Below, piece by piece: positions 8,673-19,100 of a stretch of 64,000 nt of DNA. This DNA is from Hoeflea sp. 108 (GTDB taxonomy: Bacteria > Pseudomonadota > Alphaproteobacteria > Rhizobiales > Rhizobiaceae): NCBI RefSeq assembly GCF_000372965.1, contig NZ_KB890024.1, positions 4,614,304 through 4,678,303 of the forward strand, given 5' to 3'. The translations under genes were made by a program, and so were the position numbers. How positions within the stretch are numbered: position 1 is the stretch's first letter; each line of letters begins with the position of its first letter. The notes under the pieces are model-generated. The model saw only the letters and a program-made list of their open reading frames with translations, searched no databases and was not told the DNA's origin.

Positions 8673-9533
8673 ATGAAGCTGGTCACCTACAACACGCAAT
8701 ACGGCGTCGGCCGCGACGGGCGCTACGATCTCGAGCGCATTGCCAGCACCATCGACGGCGCCGACATCGTCGCGTTGCAGGAAGTGACCCGCAACTTCAT
8801 GCGCAACAACATGGCCGATATGGTCGACGGGCTGGCAAAACTGCTGCCCGACTACTTCCATGTCTACGGCGTCGCCATGGACATCGACTTCGGCATGCTC
8901 GGCGACGATGGAAAGCCGGCAAACAAGCGCCTGCAATTCGGTAACATGGTGCTGTCGCGCTGGCCGATTGTGGCCTCGCGCAATCTGCTTCTGCCGCGCA
9001 GCCGGCGCATCAGCCGCGGCAACCTGCAGCGCTCGGCACTGGAAGCGCTTGTCATGGCGCCCTCCGGCCCGCTGCGCATCTATTCGGTACATGTCGACCA
9101 TGTCAGTCAGGAGGAACGGATAGCGCAGATCCGTCACCTGAAAGAGCGGGTCTACGCCTTTGCAATGGAAGGCGGCGCCATAACAGGCGCTGCCGAATAC
9201 GGTTTCCCCGAGCTCCCCAGCCCCGAGGAATTCGTGTTGATGGGCGACTTCAACATGGTACGGGGCTCTCCCGAGCACCTCATCATGACCGGCGCGCCCG
9301 ATCCGGTGGAGGGTCCCCAGATCGTCGCCCATCACCCCGTAGACGCCTATGCGCTGGCGGGTGGCGTCCCGGACGGGTCGGCCTCCTGGAGCGACACGAC
9401 CCATCCGGAAAAAACCCGCCTTATCGACTACGTCTTCGTCCAGGCCGACCTTGCGGCGAAGGTGACGTCCATCCGCATCGACATCGACGCGGACGGCTCC
9501 GATCACCAGCCGGTATGGGTCGAGCTGGCCTGA
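8673..9533 (+). CDS. Endonuclease/exonuclease/phosphatase family protein
   Basis: 286 aa with the metal-dependent phosphohydrolase fold of DNase I/ExoIII/sphingomyelinase. Catalytic motifs are visible in order: LVTYNTQYG near the start, ALQEV (catalytic Glu) near residue 35, the YSVHVDH segment, MGDFN (Asp and Asn) near 190, RLIDYVFV, and a terminal SDHQPV (catalytic His). The frame is open far upstream across the antisense of obg, but the ATG at 8673 has GGGAG at good distance. The substrate is unknown; a secreted role is unlikely because no signal peptide is seen. Confidence 0.85.
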   Translation: MKLVTYNTQYGVGRDGRYDLERIASTIDGADIVALQEVTRNFMRNNMADMVDGLAKLLPDYFHVYGVAMDIDFGMLGDDGKPANKRLQFGNMVLSRWPIVASRNLLLPRSRRISRGNLQRSALEALVMAPSGPLRIYSVHVDHVSQEERIAQIRHLKERVYAFAMEGGAITGAAEYGFPELPSPEEFVLMGDFNMVRGSPEHLIMTGAPDPVEGPQIVAHHPVDAYALAGGVPDGSASWSDTTHPEKTRLIDYVFVQADLAAKVTSIRIDIDADGSDHQPVWVELA

Positions 9534-9599
9534 GCGCATGATCCGAAGTGCCACAGCGTCCCATGCGCGTCCGATTGGACGCGCAGCACTATGGACATC

Positions 9600-10190
9600 T
9601 CAGAAGCGCGCCCACGACCGGAGGCTCGCCCAGGTCTTGCGGTCGAGGCGATAGCGCTCGACCGGCACCTGGCCTGCGACGATCGAATTCACCATGCCTT
9701 GGCCGGCATACTGGAAGCCGCACTTGTGGATGACGCGTCGCGACGTCGGGTTGATGACCCGGCACGAGACGTTGAGCACATTGGTGTCGGTCGCGCGGAA
9801 AGCGAGATCGACCAGCGCATGCGCAGCCTCGGTGGCGTAGCCATGCTTCCAGTAGGGCTCGCCGATCCAGTAGCCGAGCTCGAGGCCACGGTCGGTGGCG
9901 TTGAGGCCGGCCGAACCGACGAAGGCGCCGCTGTCGGCAAGGGTGATCGCATAGACGACACCGCCGCCACGCTTGGCCCGTGCCATGGAAAGGAAGGCGC
10001 GAGCCTCGGCCTCGCCATAGGGGTGCGGCATGCGCGACAGCATTTCGGCAACGTGGCGGTTGTCGGCAAGCTGCACCAGTTCGGGGATGTCGTCCTCGTG
10101 CGGCGGTCGCAAAACCAGCCGCTCCGTCAGCAATATGGGGCAGTCTATCGACAGCCTTTCGTCTTCGTAGTCTTCCTTCTCGGCAACCAT
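9600..10190 (-). CDS. GNAT-family N-acetyltransferase (RimJ/RimL-like)
   Basis: 196 aa. The fold is recognisable from LTERLVLRPPHEDDIPELVQL near residue 20, the GYWIGEPYWKHGYATEA acetyl-CoA-binding segment near 105-121, and the NPTSRRVIHKCGF motif near 150. This pattern is that of RimJ/RimL-type N-acetyltransferases. The start at 10190 has GGAGGA six bases upstream; the longer reading to 10232 would cross the rpmA terminator. A GNAT gene between rpmA and obg is common in related genomes. The acceptor is unknown. Confidence 0.85.
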   Translation of the reverse strand: MVAEKEDYEDERLSIDCPILLTERLVLRPPHEDDIPELVQLADNRHVAEMLSRMPHPYGEAEARAFLSMARAKRGGGVVYAITLADSGAFVGSAGLNATDRGLELGYWIGEPYWKHGYATEAAHALVDLAFRATDTNVLNVSCRVINPTSRRVIHKCGFQYAGQGMVNSIVAGQVPVERYRLDRKTWASLRSWARF

Positions 10191-10205
10191 TTTTGTCCTC
10201 CAGGC

Positions 10206-10238
10206 AAAGAAAAAGGGGAGATGGCGACCCATCTCCCC
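10206..10238 (-). terminator. Rho-independent terminator behind rpmA
   Basis: On the minus strand a 10-bp perfect stem (GGGGAGATGG / CCATCTCCCC, 10215-10238) with a 4-nt loop is followed by a T-rich run. It lies between rpmA and the GNAT gene, so the ribosomal-protein transcript probably ends mainly here. Confidence 0.85.
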
Positions 10239-10308
10239 TGATCCTTTTCCTGGCTTGGCCAGACACCGGTTCCCGAGATGGGGCGCCGGTGTTGTAGTGC
10301 GGAACCGG

Positions 10309-10578
10309 CTACTCCGCGGCCTTGAGCATCGGATTTACCGACACGTAGGTTCGGCCATTGGCTTTCTTGGCAAACGACACTGCACCTGCTTCGAGAGCAA
10401 AAAGGGTATGATCCTTGCCCATGCCGACGTTGACGCCGGGATGCCAGGTGGTGCCGCGTTGACGAATAATGATGTTGCCGGGAATCACTGCTTCCCCGCC
10501 GAACTTCTTCACGCCAAGGCGCTTCGACTCTGAATCGCGACCGTTGCGCGACGAACCGCCAGCTTTTTTATGTGCCAT
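10309..10578 (-). CDS. rpmA: 50S ribosomal protein L27
   Basis: 89 aa, the normal length for L27, which reaches toward the peptidyl-transferase centre. The N-terminus MAHKKAGGSSRNGRDS and the internal GNIIIRQRGTTWHPGVNVG are diagnostic. It lies 24 bp behind rplU with a good GGAG site before its start and is followed by a strong terminator. Confidence 0.98.
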   Translation of the reverse strand: MAHKKAGGSSRNGRDSESKRLGVKKFGGEAVIPGNIIIRQRGTTWHPGVNVGMGKDHTLFALEAGAVSFAKKANGRTYVSVNPMLKAAE

Positions 10579-10602
10579 GGATGTTCTCCTTCAGTCGCTC
10601 TA

Positions 10603-11034
10603 TTACTCTGATTCCGCGACGGCTGCAGCCTTTTTCGGCGCTGCCTTCTTCGCGGGCTTCTCAGCGGCTTCTTCAGCCGCAGCTTCGGTCTTCGCCGCTG
10701 CCTTCTTCGAAGGCTTGGCACCGCCCGTCAGGATCTCGGCGATCCGCACCGTGGTGAGGTGCTGGCGATGGCCGCGCTTGCGGCGCGAGTTCTGGCGACG
10801 ACGCTTCTTGAAAGCGATGACGGTCGCGGCGCGACCCTGTTCCACCACTTCCGCCGTAACCACGGCGCCGGCCACGAAGGGCGCGCCGATCTCGGCCTTG
10901 TCGCCCTCGCCAACGGCGAGCACTTCGACGAATTCCACGGTCTCACCGGCTGCACCGGCGACCTTCTCGATCTTGATCACATCATTGGCGGCGACGCGGT
11001 ACTGCTTGCCGCCCGTTTTGATGACTGCGAACAT
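10603..11034 (-). CDS. rplU: 50S ribosomal protein L21 with Ala/Lys-rich tail
   Basis: 143 aa. The first ~103 residues are a standard L21 (MFAVIKTGGKQYRV start; FKKRRRQNSRRKRGHRQ RNA-binding stretch). The remaining ~40 residues form an Ala/Lys/Glu-rich low-complexity tail (KKAAAKTEAAAEEAAEKPAKK), a common alphaproteobacterial extension. The frame stays open upstream to 11364, but the true start is the conserved ATG at 11034. First gene of the rplU-rpmA unit. Confidence 0.97.
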   Translation of the reverse strand: MFAVIKTGGKQYRVAANDVIKIEKVAGAAGETVEFVEVLAVGEGDKAEIGAPFVAGAVVTAEVVEQGRAATVIAFKKRRRQNSRRKRGHRQHLTTVRIAEILTGGAKPSKKAAAKTEAAAEEAAEKPAKKAAPKKAAAVAESE

Positions 11035-11609
11035 TTTATGCCTTTCGCTGTTCGGTCGGCCTTGTTGAACCACCTGGGCGGTCCGGGCCGTCTTTTTGTC
11101 AGTCGTTTCGGGTTCAAAAAACAAGCGGCGCAGAGAACCCTCCACGCCGAATGCAGGCGTCCCGTAACCGAAGGTTGCCGAGGAGTCAAGGCGAACACTC
11201 GCCAAAATGCCGCCATCCGGCCGCAACCGGGCATCACTGCCCGATGCAGGCGCAATGGGCGCGCCCAGGAAGACCACCTCAGATACAGCCGCCAGCAAGG
11301 CCAGACAACTGGCCGACGGCACGGGCGTCAGCCGCCGTCGATCCAGCGACGCCACAAGGAACACATCATGTTGTTGAAGCTGCGCGCCGCGCTTGTCGAA
11401 GGCAGGTCCGGTTTCGAGCCAAAAGGCACCGGGCTAAATCATCCGACTGTCACGCTCTTCCACCGGGAACGAGACCGAATTGCAGCCAGAACGTCGAACA
11501 ACGCCCGCCCTGGCGCCATCGCGACGGCATTTTCGAGTGAACTGACGCAGCGTCCCGCTGGCAGATTCAAGCCGGCTGAAAAGATACGACATCGCAGCCA
11601 TATTTGGCC
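11035..11609. other. Non-coding spacer between rplU and tRNA-Ser
   Basis: No frame in this stretch of nearly 600 bases shows a recognisable protein. It must hold the leader and promoter of the rplU operon (minus strand), but I cannot point to a convincing promoter. Confidence 0.5.
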
Positions 11610-11637
11610 TTGTGCGATGACCGATGAGCCGTTATCT
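11610..11637 (+). promoter_or_regulatory. Likely promoter of the tRNA-Ser gene
   Basis: TTGTGC (11610-11615) and TTATCT (11632-11637) are separated by 16 bases and end 35 bases before the mature tRNA start. This fits an alphaproteobacterial housekeeping sigma promoter by spacing and position only. Confidence 0.45.
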
Positions 11638-11672
11638 AGTGCGCCGCGCCGGTAACGGCCGATCACATCCGC

Positions 11673-11762
11673 GGAGAGGTGGCAGAGTGGTCGAATGCAC
11701 CGCACTCGAAATGCGGCATGGGTGCAAGCCCATCGGGGGTTCGAATCCCTCCCTCTCCGCCA
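11673..11762 (+). tRNA. tRNA-Ser (anticodon CGA)
   Basis: A 90-nt cloverleaf with acceptor GGAGAGG pairing with CCTCTCC, anticodon stem CCGCA/TGCGG around loop CTCGAAA (anticodon CGA), a long variable arm of the serine type, the TTCGAAT T-loop, and an encoded CCA end. It decodes UCG. Its 3' end from 11746 forms the left attachment site of the integrated element and remains intact after integration. Confidence 0.97.
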
Positions 11763-11764
11763 TT
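11746..11764 (+). repeat. attL core, 19-bp direct repeat
   Basis: TCCCTCCCTCTCCGCCATT covers the last 17 bases of the tRNA-Ser gene and two bases beyond. The identical sequence recurs at 28420-28438, and the match breaks on both sides. This is the standard signature of integration into a tRNA 3' end. Confidence 0.88.
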
Positions 11765-12068
11765 GTCTTTTTGACTCCATAAATAGCTGATTTTGCTGCG
11801 CTTCTTAGGAAGGTCGCGAAGCATGGTGCCCCACGGCGGTGCCCCAACAATCTGCAAACTGAAGCGCGAAGAGCCACCTAAGGGGGTTCGCGCGGGAGGT
11901 GGCGACGGACAAGGACGTGGCCCCCCAACCACGCATGGCGTCACCTCTTCAAGACACCGAGTCGTGAGGCAGGCATTGCGGATGCGTGCTTGATGCCATC
12001 TGCGGGGTGACGCTTAGGGCGCAGCAGGATGCCATGGCGAAGTTCCCTAGGTTCACGATTACGCGCAC
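11765..12068. other. Non-coding left end of the element with paired integrase-arm-like boxes
   Basis: About 300 bases without a credible gene. It contains two GGTGCCCCA boxes at 11825-11833 and 11838-11846 (13-bp period), 61 bases inside attL. The same pair with the same period occurs near attR, so these are likely integrase arm-binding sites. Confidence 0.5.
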
Positions 12069-12884
12069 CTAGGATTTTGCAGGTTGAGAGCGCACTGACT
12101 TCTTTTCCAAGAGGGACCGCATGTTTGATGTAAATGATCGCGCAGCCGTCCGCGAAATGGCAACTTGCGTCGCAAGGAATACCAAAATCTCCCGGACCTC
12201 CATTGCAAGCTCTAGGCATCGTTCCTCACTTTCCGCATGGAGCCCCTCGCTCAGCGTTTCGTGAAGCGTCTTCAGCGGATTCATGCCCTCGGGCCTGAGG
12301 ATGGGTGGAAGCAGGTCCTTTACGATCTCGATTTTCTCTGCGGTGACCCGTGTTCGGGAGGCGGACGAGAGCGCAGCCAGATACTTTTCCCTTTCCTCAG
12401 GGCCGATCAAATCGGCAACGTCGGCCAGTAAGGAATCAATTATCTCTTCAACGATGCGCCGATAGTACGCAAAAGCGCCAATTCCGTAGCCTTGAGACTC
12501 TGACACCAGCGCCCTGCTGAGATAGTCCTTGTGTGCCCCCAAAAGCGTCTCAACAGCTGGGTCCCCCTTGACACTCCATGCGGGGAGTTGGCCAATCTTC
12601 ATAACGGAGCGACCATCTTTAGCCACCTTGATCATGAAGTAGATTTCGAACTCTTGGCAGCCAACGCAGGCATACTGCAGCCGGTAGACCTCTCCCCAGG
12701 TTTCGGCATTCACGATGCGGCCAACCTCAAAGTACTCATTGAGCATGACGAACGTCTGCTCGGATTTGCAGTCCGGGCAGTGGTGGTTGATTCGTGGCCT
12801 GGGGATGTCTTCTGCGCAATTAGGCACCAACATAGAGAAGCGCCTATAAAGCGGAAATTCTTGTAGAAACTCGCGACTTGGCAT
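12069..12884 (-). CDS. Zinc-ribbon plus DUF4145-like protein of unknown function
   Basis: 271 aa. A four-cysteine zinc ribbon is visible (CPDC near residue 36 and CVGC near 73). Residues about 118-155 read LSRALVSESQGYGIGAFAYYRRIVEEIID, matching the helical pattern of DUF4145 (here split for citation: YGIGAFAYYRRIVEEI is the key part). DUF4145 proteins are often found near restriction or defence genes, but their activity is mostly unknown. It is the leftmost gene of the element, transcribed toward attL. A role in nucleic-acid binding is inference from the zinc ribbon. Confidence 0.7.
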   Translation of the reverse strand: MPSREFLQEFPLYRRFSMLVPNCAEDIPRPRINHHCPDCKSEQTFVMLNEYFEVGRIVNAETWGEVYRLQYACVGCQEFEIYFMIKVAKDGRSVMKIGQLPAWSVKGDPAVETLLGAHKDYLSRALVSESQGYGIGAFAYYRRIVEEIIDSLLADVADLIGPEEREKYLAALSSASRTRVTAEKIEIVKDLLPPILRPEGMNPLKTLHETLSEGLHAESEERCLELAMEVREILVFLATQVAISRTAARSFTSNMRSLLEKKSVRSQPAKS

Positions 12885-13391
12885 CGATCCTCTCCCCTAG
12901 CTTACTGTTAGTCTTACCAAAGAGCCCTCCTGAGGAAAGCCCCAATGTCGGTTGGTTCGCGCACACCGTTTCGCGGCCCCTATGCGCAAGGTGACCTAGA
13001 AGCACGCCACCGATGGTATCTCGCGCGGGAGGGTTTGCTGTGGCCATTCTTGTGCTCGCCCCTGTGCGCCTGCCTAAGGCCTTTCTCTATCGGTCGGTAT
13101 CCTCCCCCTCCCTCCCCTAGGCCCCTTGATGCCCGCAGAGTGCTGCCATTGGGCCAGAGGGGTGGTCAGAAACATGGTGCAGAGCCGGAGGGTGGGCCTA
13201 GTGGTGAACCCGAGGGAATACCATGCGGGTGGGCATTGAGGTGGCCAAGTAGGAGGCTTGGAGGACAGACCTAAAGGAAGCCTGCCTCCAACTAGCCAGC
13301 ATCACGGGAACCCAAGGGAGCGCATGGAGGAGGGCCACAAGATCGAGCATCAAGTGACCTTCCGAGGGTGATGGGGAGGCAGGGGTCTACA
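12885..13391. other. Non-coding stretch between element genes
   Basis: About 500 bases with no credible reading frame on either strand. The short plus-strand frame at 12945-13274 is Pro/Arg/Gly-rich and unlike any protein family. It is purine/pyrimidine-skewed in places (a CCTCCCCCTCCCTCCCC run near 13092-13110). It may be the remnant of deleted phage genes. Confidence 0.4.
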
Positions 13392-13401
13392 TCACTATAG
13401 G
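13392..13401 (+). promoter_or_regulatory. T7-class phage promoter-like core TCACTATAGG
   Basis: The ten bases match the -8 to +2 core of the T7 promoter (also shared largely by SP6 and K11). They lie 47 bases beyond the end of the T7-type RNA polymerase pseudogene. The upstream recognition half does not match T7 closely, and the direction would be antisense to the polymerase gene. A single occurrence could be chance. Confidence 0.3.
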
Positions 13402-13447
13402 CAGCCCGGAGGCCCCCCCTGCACATAGTATGGGCTATTAGGATCGG

Positions 13448-16080
13448 TCAGGCGAAGAAGTAGTCGCTCTCCAGTACAAGGCTCAGGTCCAGCCGCCCTT
13501 TCTCCAGCGGTTCGGGCAACATTTCGTCCGCCTTTTTCGCTGGCTTCAAGCGGGTCCATGCCCTCGGTCACCACAAGCCAGTCCACCAGCACCCTTTGGC
13601 AGTCCGCCCGGAAGTTCGCCAACACGTCAACTTCATGGGTTGCCACGAAGGCCTCACGCAGGAACACCGCGAGCGCCCCCATGTTCGCCGCGTGGGTTCC
13701 GTAGGCATCATGCACTGAGGCGAACTCCTCAATGCCCGCCTTGCGGCAGCGGCCGGCACAATCCACCAAGCACGACGCATCAAGCGAGTGCGTGAAGTTG
13801 GGCGCTATGCCCTGCGTCTGCTCCTTGGTGGAGAGCTGAGCTGTCTTCTCGTTGCGCGTCACTACAACCCGCTCGCCGTCGAGCATCAGCTCACACTTGA
13901 TGGAGCGGTCCAGGCCGTAGAAGTGACGGACGACGAAGCCCGAGGGCACCGTCCAGTAGATCGGCTGGTTAGCTACAGCGACCGCCTTGGCGCAGTCCTG
14001 AAGCCACTTCATCACGGCCATAGCGCTGTGGACCACCTGATTGACGGTGTCCCAGAGGTGGGCCGCAAGGAAGACGATGCGCTTGGTGCGGAGGTCCCGC
14101 TCCAGGTCGTCCAGCTTGCGCGGCTTCTCGTCGCCATCAATGAGAGCCACGCCGTTCGCCTCGAAGACTGCGAGCTGGGCGGCGTTGGGCATCTCGTCGT
14201 CTGAAGGCTCCGGCGCTGGGTCGAACTCGTCCAGCCATTTCCGGGTGTAGGTGAAGAAGCTGTCCTTGGTGCCGCCATACGGAAGCACCATGACCTGCCT
14301 CTTGGTGAGGGTGCGGGGGAGATTGCGGTCACACAGCTCCAGCCAATAGGAGGCTTTTTCGCCTTCTATGCCGCCCGCCGCCTCGATGCGCTCAAGGGTG
14401 TGCTGTAGGCCGAGCACGGCTTCCTGCGCAATGCGGTCGGTCTCTGTCTCCTCCTCACCGTCCTGCAACGAGGTGCCGGTGGCGACCACCTTGTAGATAT
14501 CCTGCGGCCTGTCGCTCGGGATGAGGTTGACGTACCGACCCGCCACCTCGTCACGCAGGATGGCGCTTAGGTGCTGGATGCCGTTGCAGGTGCCGTCCAC
14601 CATCACCGGGAGCTTGGAGATGAACCCATAGCCCTCGTTGAGGAAGTCCACCCACTCGAAGATGGCGGCGAGCGCCTGGAAGGGCTTGTCCACCTTGTTG
14701 GGCCCCTCGGTGACCATCCACTCCGTGTTGGCCATGGGGTCCTCCGCGATGCGCCGCCACTGCGCCTCACGCTCTTCAACCCACGCAATGCGCTCCTCAA
14801 AGGACACCTTGTCGTTGCCCCATGAGTTGGCCAGTTGGATTGCCAGCCAGCCCGAACCACCATTCTCCTCGGTGATCGGAAGGCCCTCCGCAAAGGTCAG
14901 TAGACCCCGCGCAAGGTCGGAGCCTTGGGGCTGCAAGAAGTTGGGGATGGGATAGATGCGCCCACGGAAGTCCAGCATGTGCGGGAAGTAGATGGCGTCA
15001 AAGCCAGCGTACTCCTGCGCGACAAGGATCGTGGTGGAGGTGGCCCGCATCTTGGACAGGCGCTTGGCGTTGAACCTGTAGACCGGGGAGGCCTTGCGCT
15101 TCCACGCAACGATTTCCTTCTCGGTCTGGGGGTCTGCGGCCGGGCGAGGTGCGCCCAGCTCTCGGGCCACCTTGCAGGCTTCCGCGTGCTCCAGCATGCG
15201 GGGTGCGAACGTAGGGCGTCCAATAGCCCCCCCGCTCGGCGCACGTGTTGCGCCAGCGTTTGGGTGGCATAACGGTAGGTCTATGCTCTGGCGAGCCGAC
15301 CTCGGCAGCATCAAGGGCATTGCTCAGCCACTTGGTGAACCCCTCCTTTGCCGCAACTATGAGCTGGGGACCCTTGAACCTGCCACGGCCGGAATAGGTG
15401 TGGTTCGGGTCGGGCTGAAGCTCAAACCATCCGGTCTTGCGGATTAGGCAGTCCAGCAATGCGACCCCAACACGAAAGCGAACGTCTTCGCTCCACGGGA
15501 CCCACTGGAGGGCGGTATCACCCAGCGAAAGCAGGTGATTGAACCTGTTGATGTTCACGCGGCGGCGATGCGTGGGAGTGGATTTGTTCTTGTCCATCTC
15601 CTCCCGATAGTGGTGATACAGGGCGGGCTCAGTGGCCTCCCAATGCCGGACCTGCTGCTCGTGCTCGGCGGTGTACCCGATTTCCATTGCCACCCCGACC
15701 AACTTGCTACCGTCCCGGGCGATGCCGTTGAGAACGGTTCGCAGGGCAATTAATGCTGCAACATGCGGGTCCATCGCCTTGACGTAAGGAAGGGCTATCG
15801 GCTTCACGCCGCGCGACCTCTCCACGTCCTTGACCCATGACTTGATGGCGTCGGCTACACCAGGCAGCCAGTCAGTGAGCAGACCCCGCACGGCGTTTAT
15901 GCGGGTCATCTGGCCACGGCTCTCTGCGATAATCACACGGTCGCGCATCTTGTCAGCGCCAGCCCGCATCATACCGCGTTCAAGCTCAACCTCCGTCTCC
16001 CACATCGGGTGCAACTCGGGGGCGTCCCCGGGCGTCCACATGGGCAGCGGGAGATGGGAAAGGTTGGCATGGATGTTCAT
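13448..16080 (-). pseudogene. T7-type single-subunit RNA polymerase, frameshifted
   Basis: Three consecutive frames together give a nearly complete T7-like polymerase. The N-terminal domain runs from ATG 16080 (GGAG site upstream) to about 15203. The body runs from about 15202 to 13533 and has the DFRGRIYP motif, motif A LPVMVDGTCNGIQH (Asp near 14596), motif B KRQVMVLPYGG (near 14270-14305) and motif C HDAYG (near 13710). The last 27 residues, ending ESDYFFA like T7's terminal FAFA, are in a third frame. The first break lies near 15195-15215; alignment from memory with T7 suggests about 30-40 codons are missing. The second is one extra A in a run (13533-13537). Catalytic residues survive, but the protein cannot be made whole, so it is probably inactive. 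Confidence 0.88.
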
Positions 16081-16151
16081 ACGGTCATTCTCCATTTGTG
16101 GTGTCAGGAGGGTGGAGAGCCGCGCCGACGCGGTGCGGCCCTCATGCCGTC

Positions 16152-19100
16152 TCAGAGCTTGCCTAAGTCCACCCCGAAGGAAGACCCCAACTTCTTCATT
16201 GGGCTCTGCTGCCCGGCTGCCGCCTTGTTGGCCTTCCATTGGGCACGGACCTTAAGCTCATCGGCGCGGAACGCATCGCGGACCACGGGGTCTCGCTTGA
16301 GCATTTGCTTGGCTCTCTTTCGGTACGCATCGATAACAGGATGAAGCAGCCACAGCTTGGTGCCCTTCACGTCCATTGGGCCGTCTGGGGCAAGCTGATA
16401 GGTTCGCGAGGCCATGCGCTTGGCGACCATGGCTTTTAGTGGCAGCCCCTTGGGAGGGTGCCCGGCCAACTGCTGATAACGCTCGTAGGCGTTGCCCCCG
16501 TCCGACAGCGTGAGGTCCCGGAGGTCTACGCCATCATGGACGGGCTGAGGTGCAGTGATCGCCACCCCCGTCTCGACCAACAGACGTTGCATCTCGCGGT
16601 CCACGAGCTGGTCCTCGTCGCTGGACCACAGGCCGACACGGCGCAGCGGGTCACCCCACGCGTTGTAGCGGGCAGGCAGGTTCTCCGAGAGCCCCGGGAT
16701 GGTGGCCATGAGCTTGTCCGTAAGCTCGCGAGCCTGCCGGAGATGTGGGTCAGGGTTCATCTGGCGGAGAGCGCCGGAGAACGGCACAAAGTTGGAAGCT
16801 GTGTTGTTCGCCCATGACTTGAGGCGATTGCCTTCGGGCTGCATGAGCGCCTCAAGCACCTGCCCCACACCCGTGAGATAGGTCTTGTCGGTGAACTGTC
16901 GGGACACAGCGACCAGCAACCCACCTATAGCTGCGCCTAGCTCAGGGGTCTCCTCTCCCTCTAGTGCATACAGCGCGTCCATAAGGTCGGCCATGATGCC
17001 GAAAGGCAGGACCATGGGGTCCATCCGGTCTAGCGGCACATAAGTCTTGGAGCCCTCGGCCTGCTCAACGACAAGTGAATAAGGCTGCCAGCCGGTGGCC
17101 TTAAGCTCCTGAGCCATCTTGTAGTCTCGTGGACCGCCCCCGGTAATTGTCCCTTGCGAGACGAGGAAGGCGGCAGAGCCCATGAATAGACCCCCCATCA
17201 TCATTTGGCCTGTAGCCTGGGCCTTAAGCTCCGGCCCCATGGCCCCCTTGAGCATCTCGCGGTACTCCTGCTGAAGCAGGTTGAGCCCCGGGGTCAGCTT
17301 CCAGCCGTACCGCATGATGTTCGTGGGCGTTTTCACGAAGGGCAGCATGAGGCGCATCCACGGGTGCTGCTCAACGCCCGACTGGACCCACTTGCCGAGA
17401 GTGTTGGGAAGGAGTTCCTGTTGGAAAGTTGCCACCTGGGCTTCCCGCAGGGCCTCCGCATCCAGACCCCGCCCCTGCTCATCAAAGGCCACGTCGAGCT
17501 TGCCCCGGGCGTAGCTCTTGATGAAGGCGGCCAGCTCATCGCCCGCCAAGCCAGCCCCTACGCCCTCCTCCATGGCAGCAACATGGGCCCGAGCCATCAC
17601 CTTTGAGCGATAGACTGTCTGCTTGACCGCCTCATCCACGAAGCCGAGTGAGCGGGTCGGCAGCCCGACACCAGCCGCCGCCACCCTTAGGGCGTTGCTC
17701 AGAATGTTCCCCGGGCTGGTCCACGGCTTCAGCTTCCCGCCTGCCATCGCGGCCCGAGCTGCCTGGTTGCCCCGGTAAAGCTCGGTGGCATGCGGAGCCA
17801 ACACGCTGTCATTTTGGAGGAACGCTTTTCGAGCCAGCCCGAAGCCCTCCACGAAGGCGCTGCCGAGATAGACGTATTGCTTGAGGGACTCATTGAAAAT
17901 CCGCTGCTCTTGGTGCTGACCGCGTGCCGCTCCCAAGGCCGACCCAAGGACCCGCTCCATGGGCCGCAAAGTCACCATCATGGTGTTCGTGACGAGGTTG
18001 GTGAGGTGAGTCTTGGGGCCGGACACCAGATTGTTGATGAGGAGGAAGCTGCCCCAATCCTGTGTCCTTGCCCACCAACCCGGATTGACCACCTTGGCCA
18101 TGTTCCGGGTGTTGCCCTCGGTAGCGACAAGCACCTCCGTAAGCTTGCCCGCTTCCATCGCATTGAGCGCAACAACAGCCTCGGGGTCCACCTTGAACTC
18201 CATCCGCATGCGGCGCATGGACCGGCCCGAGGCAGAAGTCATGCTCCTCGCTGCGCCGTACACCGAGGCAGCCAAGGACATGCGCTTCTTGAGTTCCGCC
18301 TGGGCCGCCACACGGCTGCCGAACTCCGCGAAGTCGCCCATCTTGATTCGGACGGCGAGCGCGTAGGTGTCCTGAAACATGCGGTTGGAGACGAGATATC
18401 CAGCCTCCATCTTGGCCACCATTGAGGCAGCCTCCTTGCCCGCCTGCTGCACCATGCCGATGACCTGGGCGGGGTCGGAGTTGTACAGCCGGGCCATCTG
18501 ATGGGCGACCTTGGAGAGCTTCTCATCACCCACCACAGCGCCGCCCTTGAGCCTGTCCAGGCGCTCCTCTGCGACATCCACAACGCGGGCCATGAAGTCG
18601 TCCACGTCGCTGGGCATGTTGAGCTTGGCGTAGGGGACCCCCTCGCCTCGGCCGAACACATGGCCGCCCTCAATGGCATCATACCAGCCGCCGAACTTCT
18701 CGACTGCATCGGCATCGGCTTCAAGGCCCTTGAGGACCTCCTCGGTGTTCTCGTCGGAGAGCCGGATGCGGGGCTGGGCGGGACCCGTTACGACATCGTC
18801 GGCGGCTTTGGCTGCTGCGGTGCTGGGGACGATCTGGGCTGGATCGGGGGAGCCGCCTGCTGGAGCAACAGCGGGATCAACGCCAGAAGCGAGGCCCGAG
18901 GGCTGCCCACTATCAACGCCACTCGGGGTGGCTGCTTGTTCTCCATTCGGAATGCCTCCTGTTGACTCAGGGGAGCCCGTGGGGAGGCTTTGCGCCTCTG
19001 CTGGTGCCACTGACTCATCCACCGCCGTTGCCCCTGTAGGAGCCTCAGCGCCTTCCTCTGCGGCCTGTCGCTCAATGGCCGCAGCCTTCTCCGCCTCCAG

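Noticed and set aside
12945..13274. Plus-strand frame of 109 codons inside the element
   Set aside because: Pro/Arg/Gly-rich, no ribosome site, no resemblance to known proteins.
13533..13537. Programmed frameshifting at the A-run near the end of the T7-like polymerase
   Set aside because: The required change is +1, while A-runs of this type mainly promote -1 slippage, and a second independent lesion exists upstream; decay is simpler.
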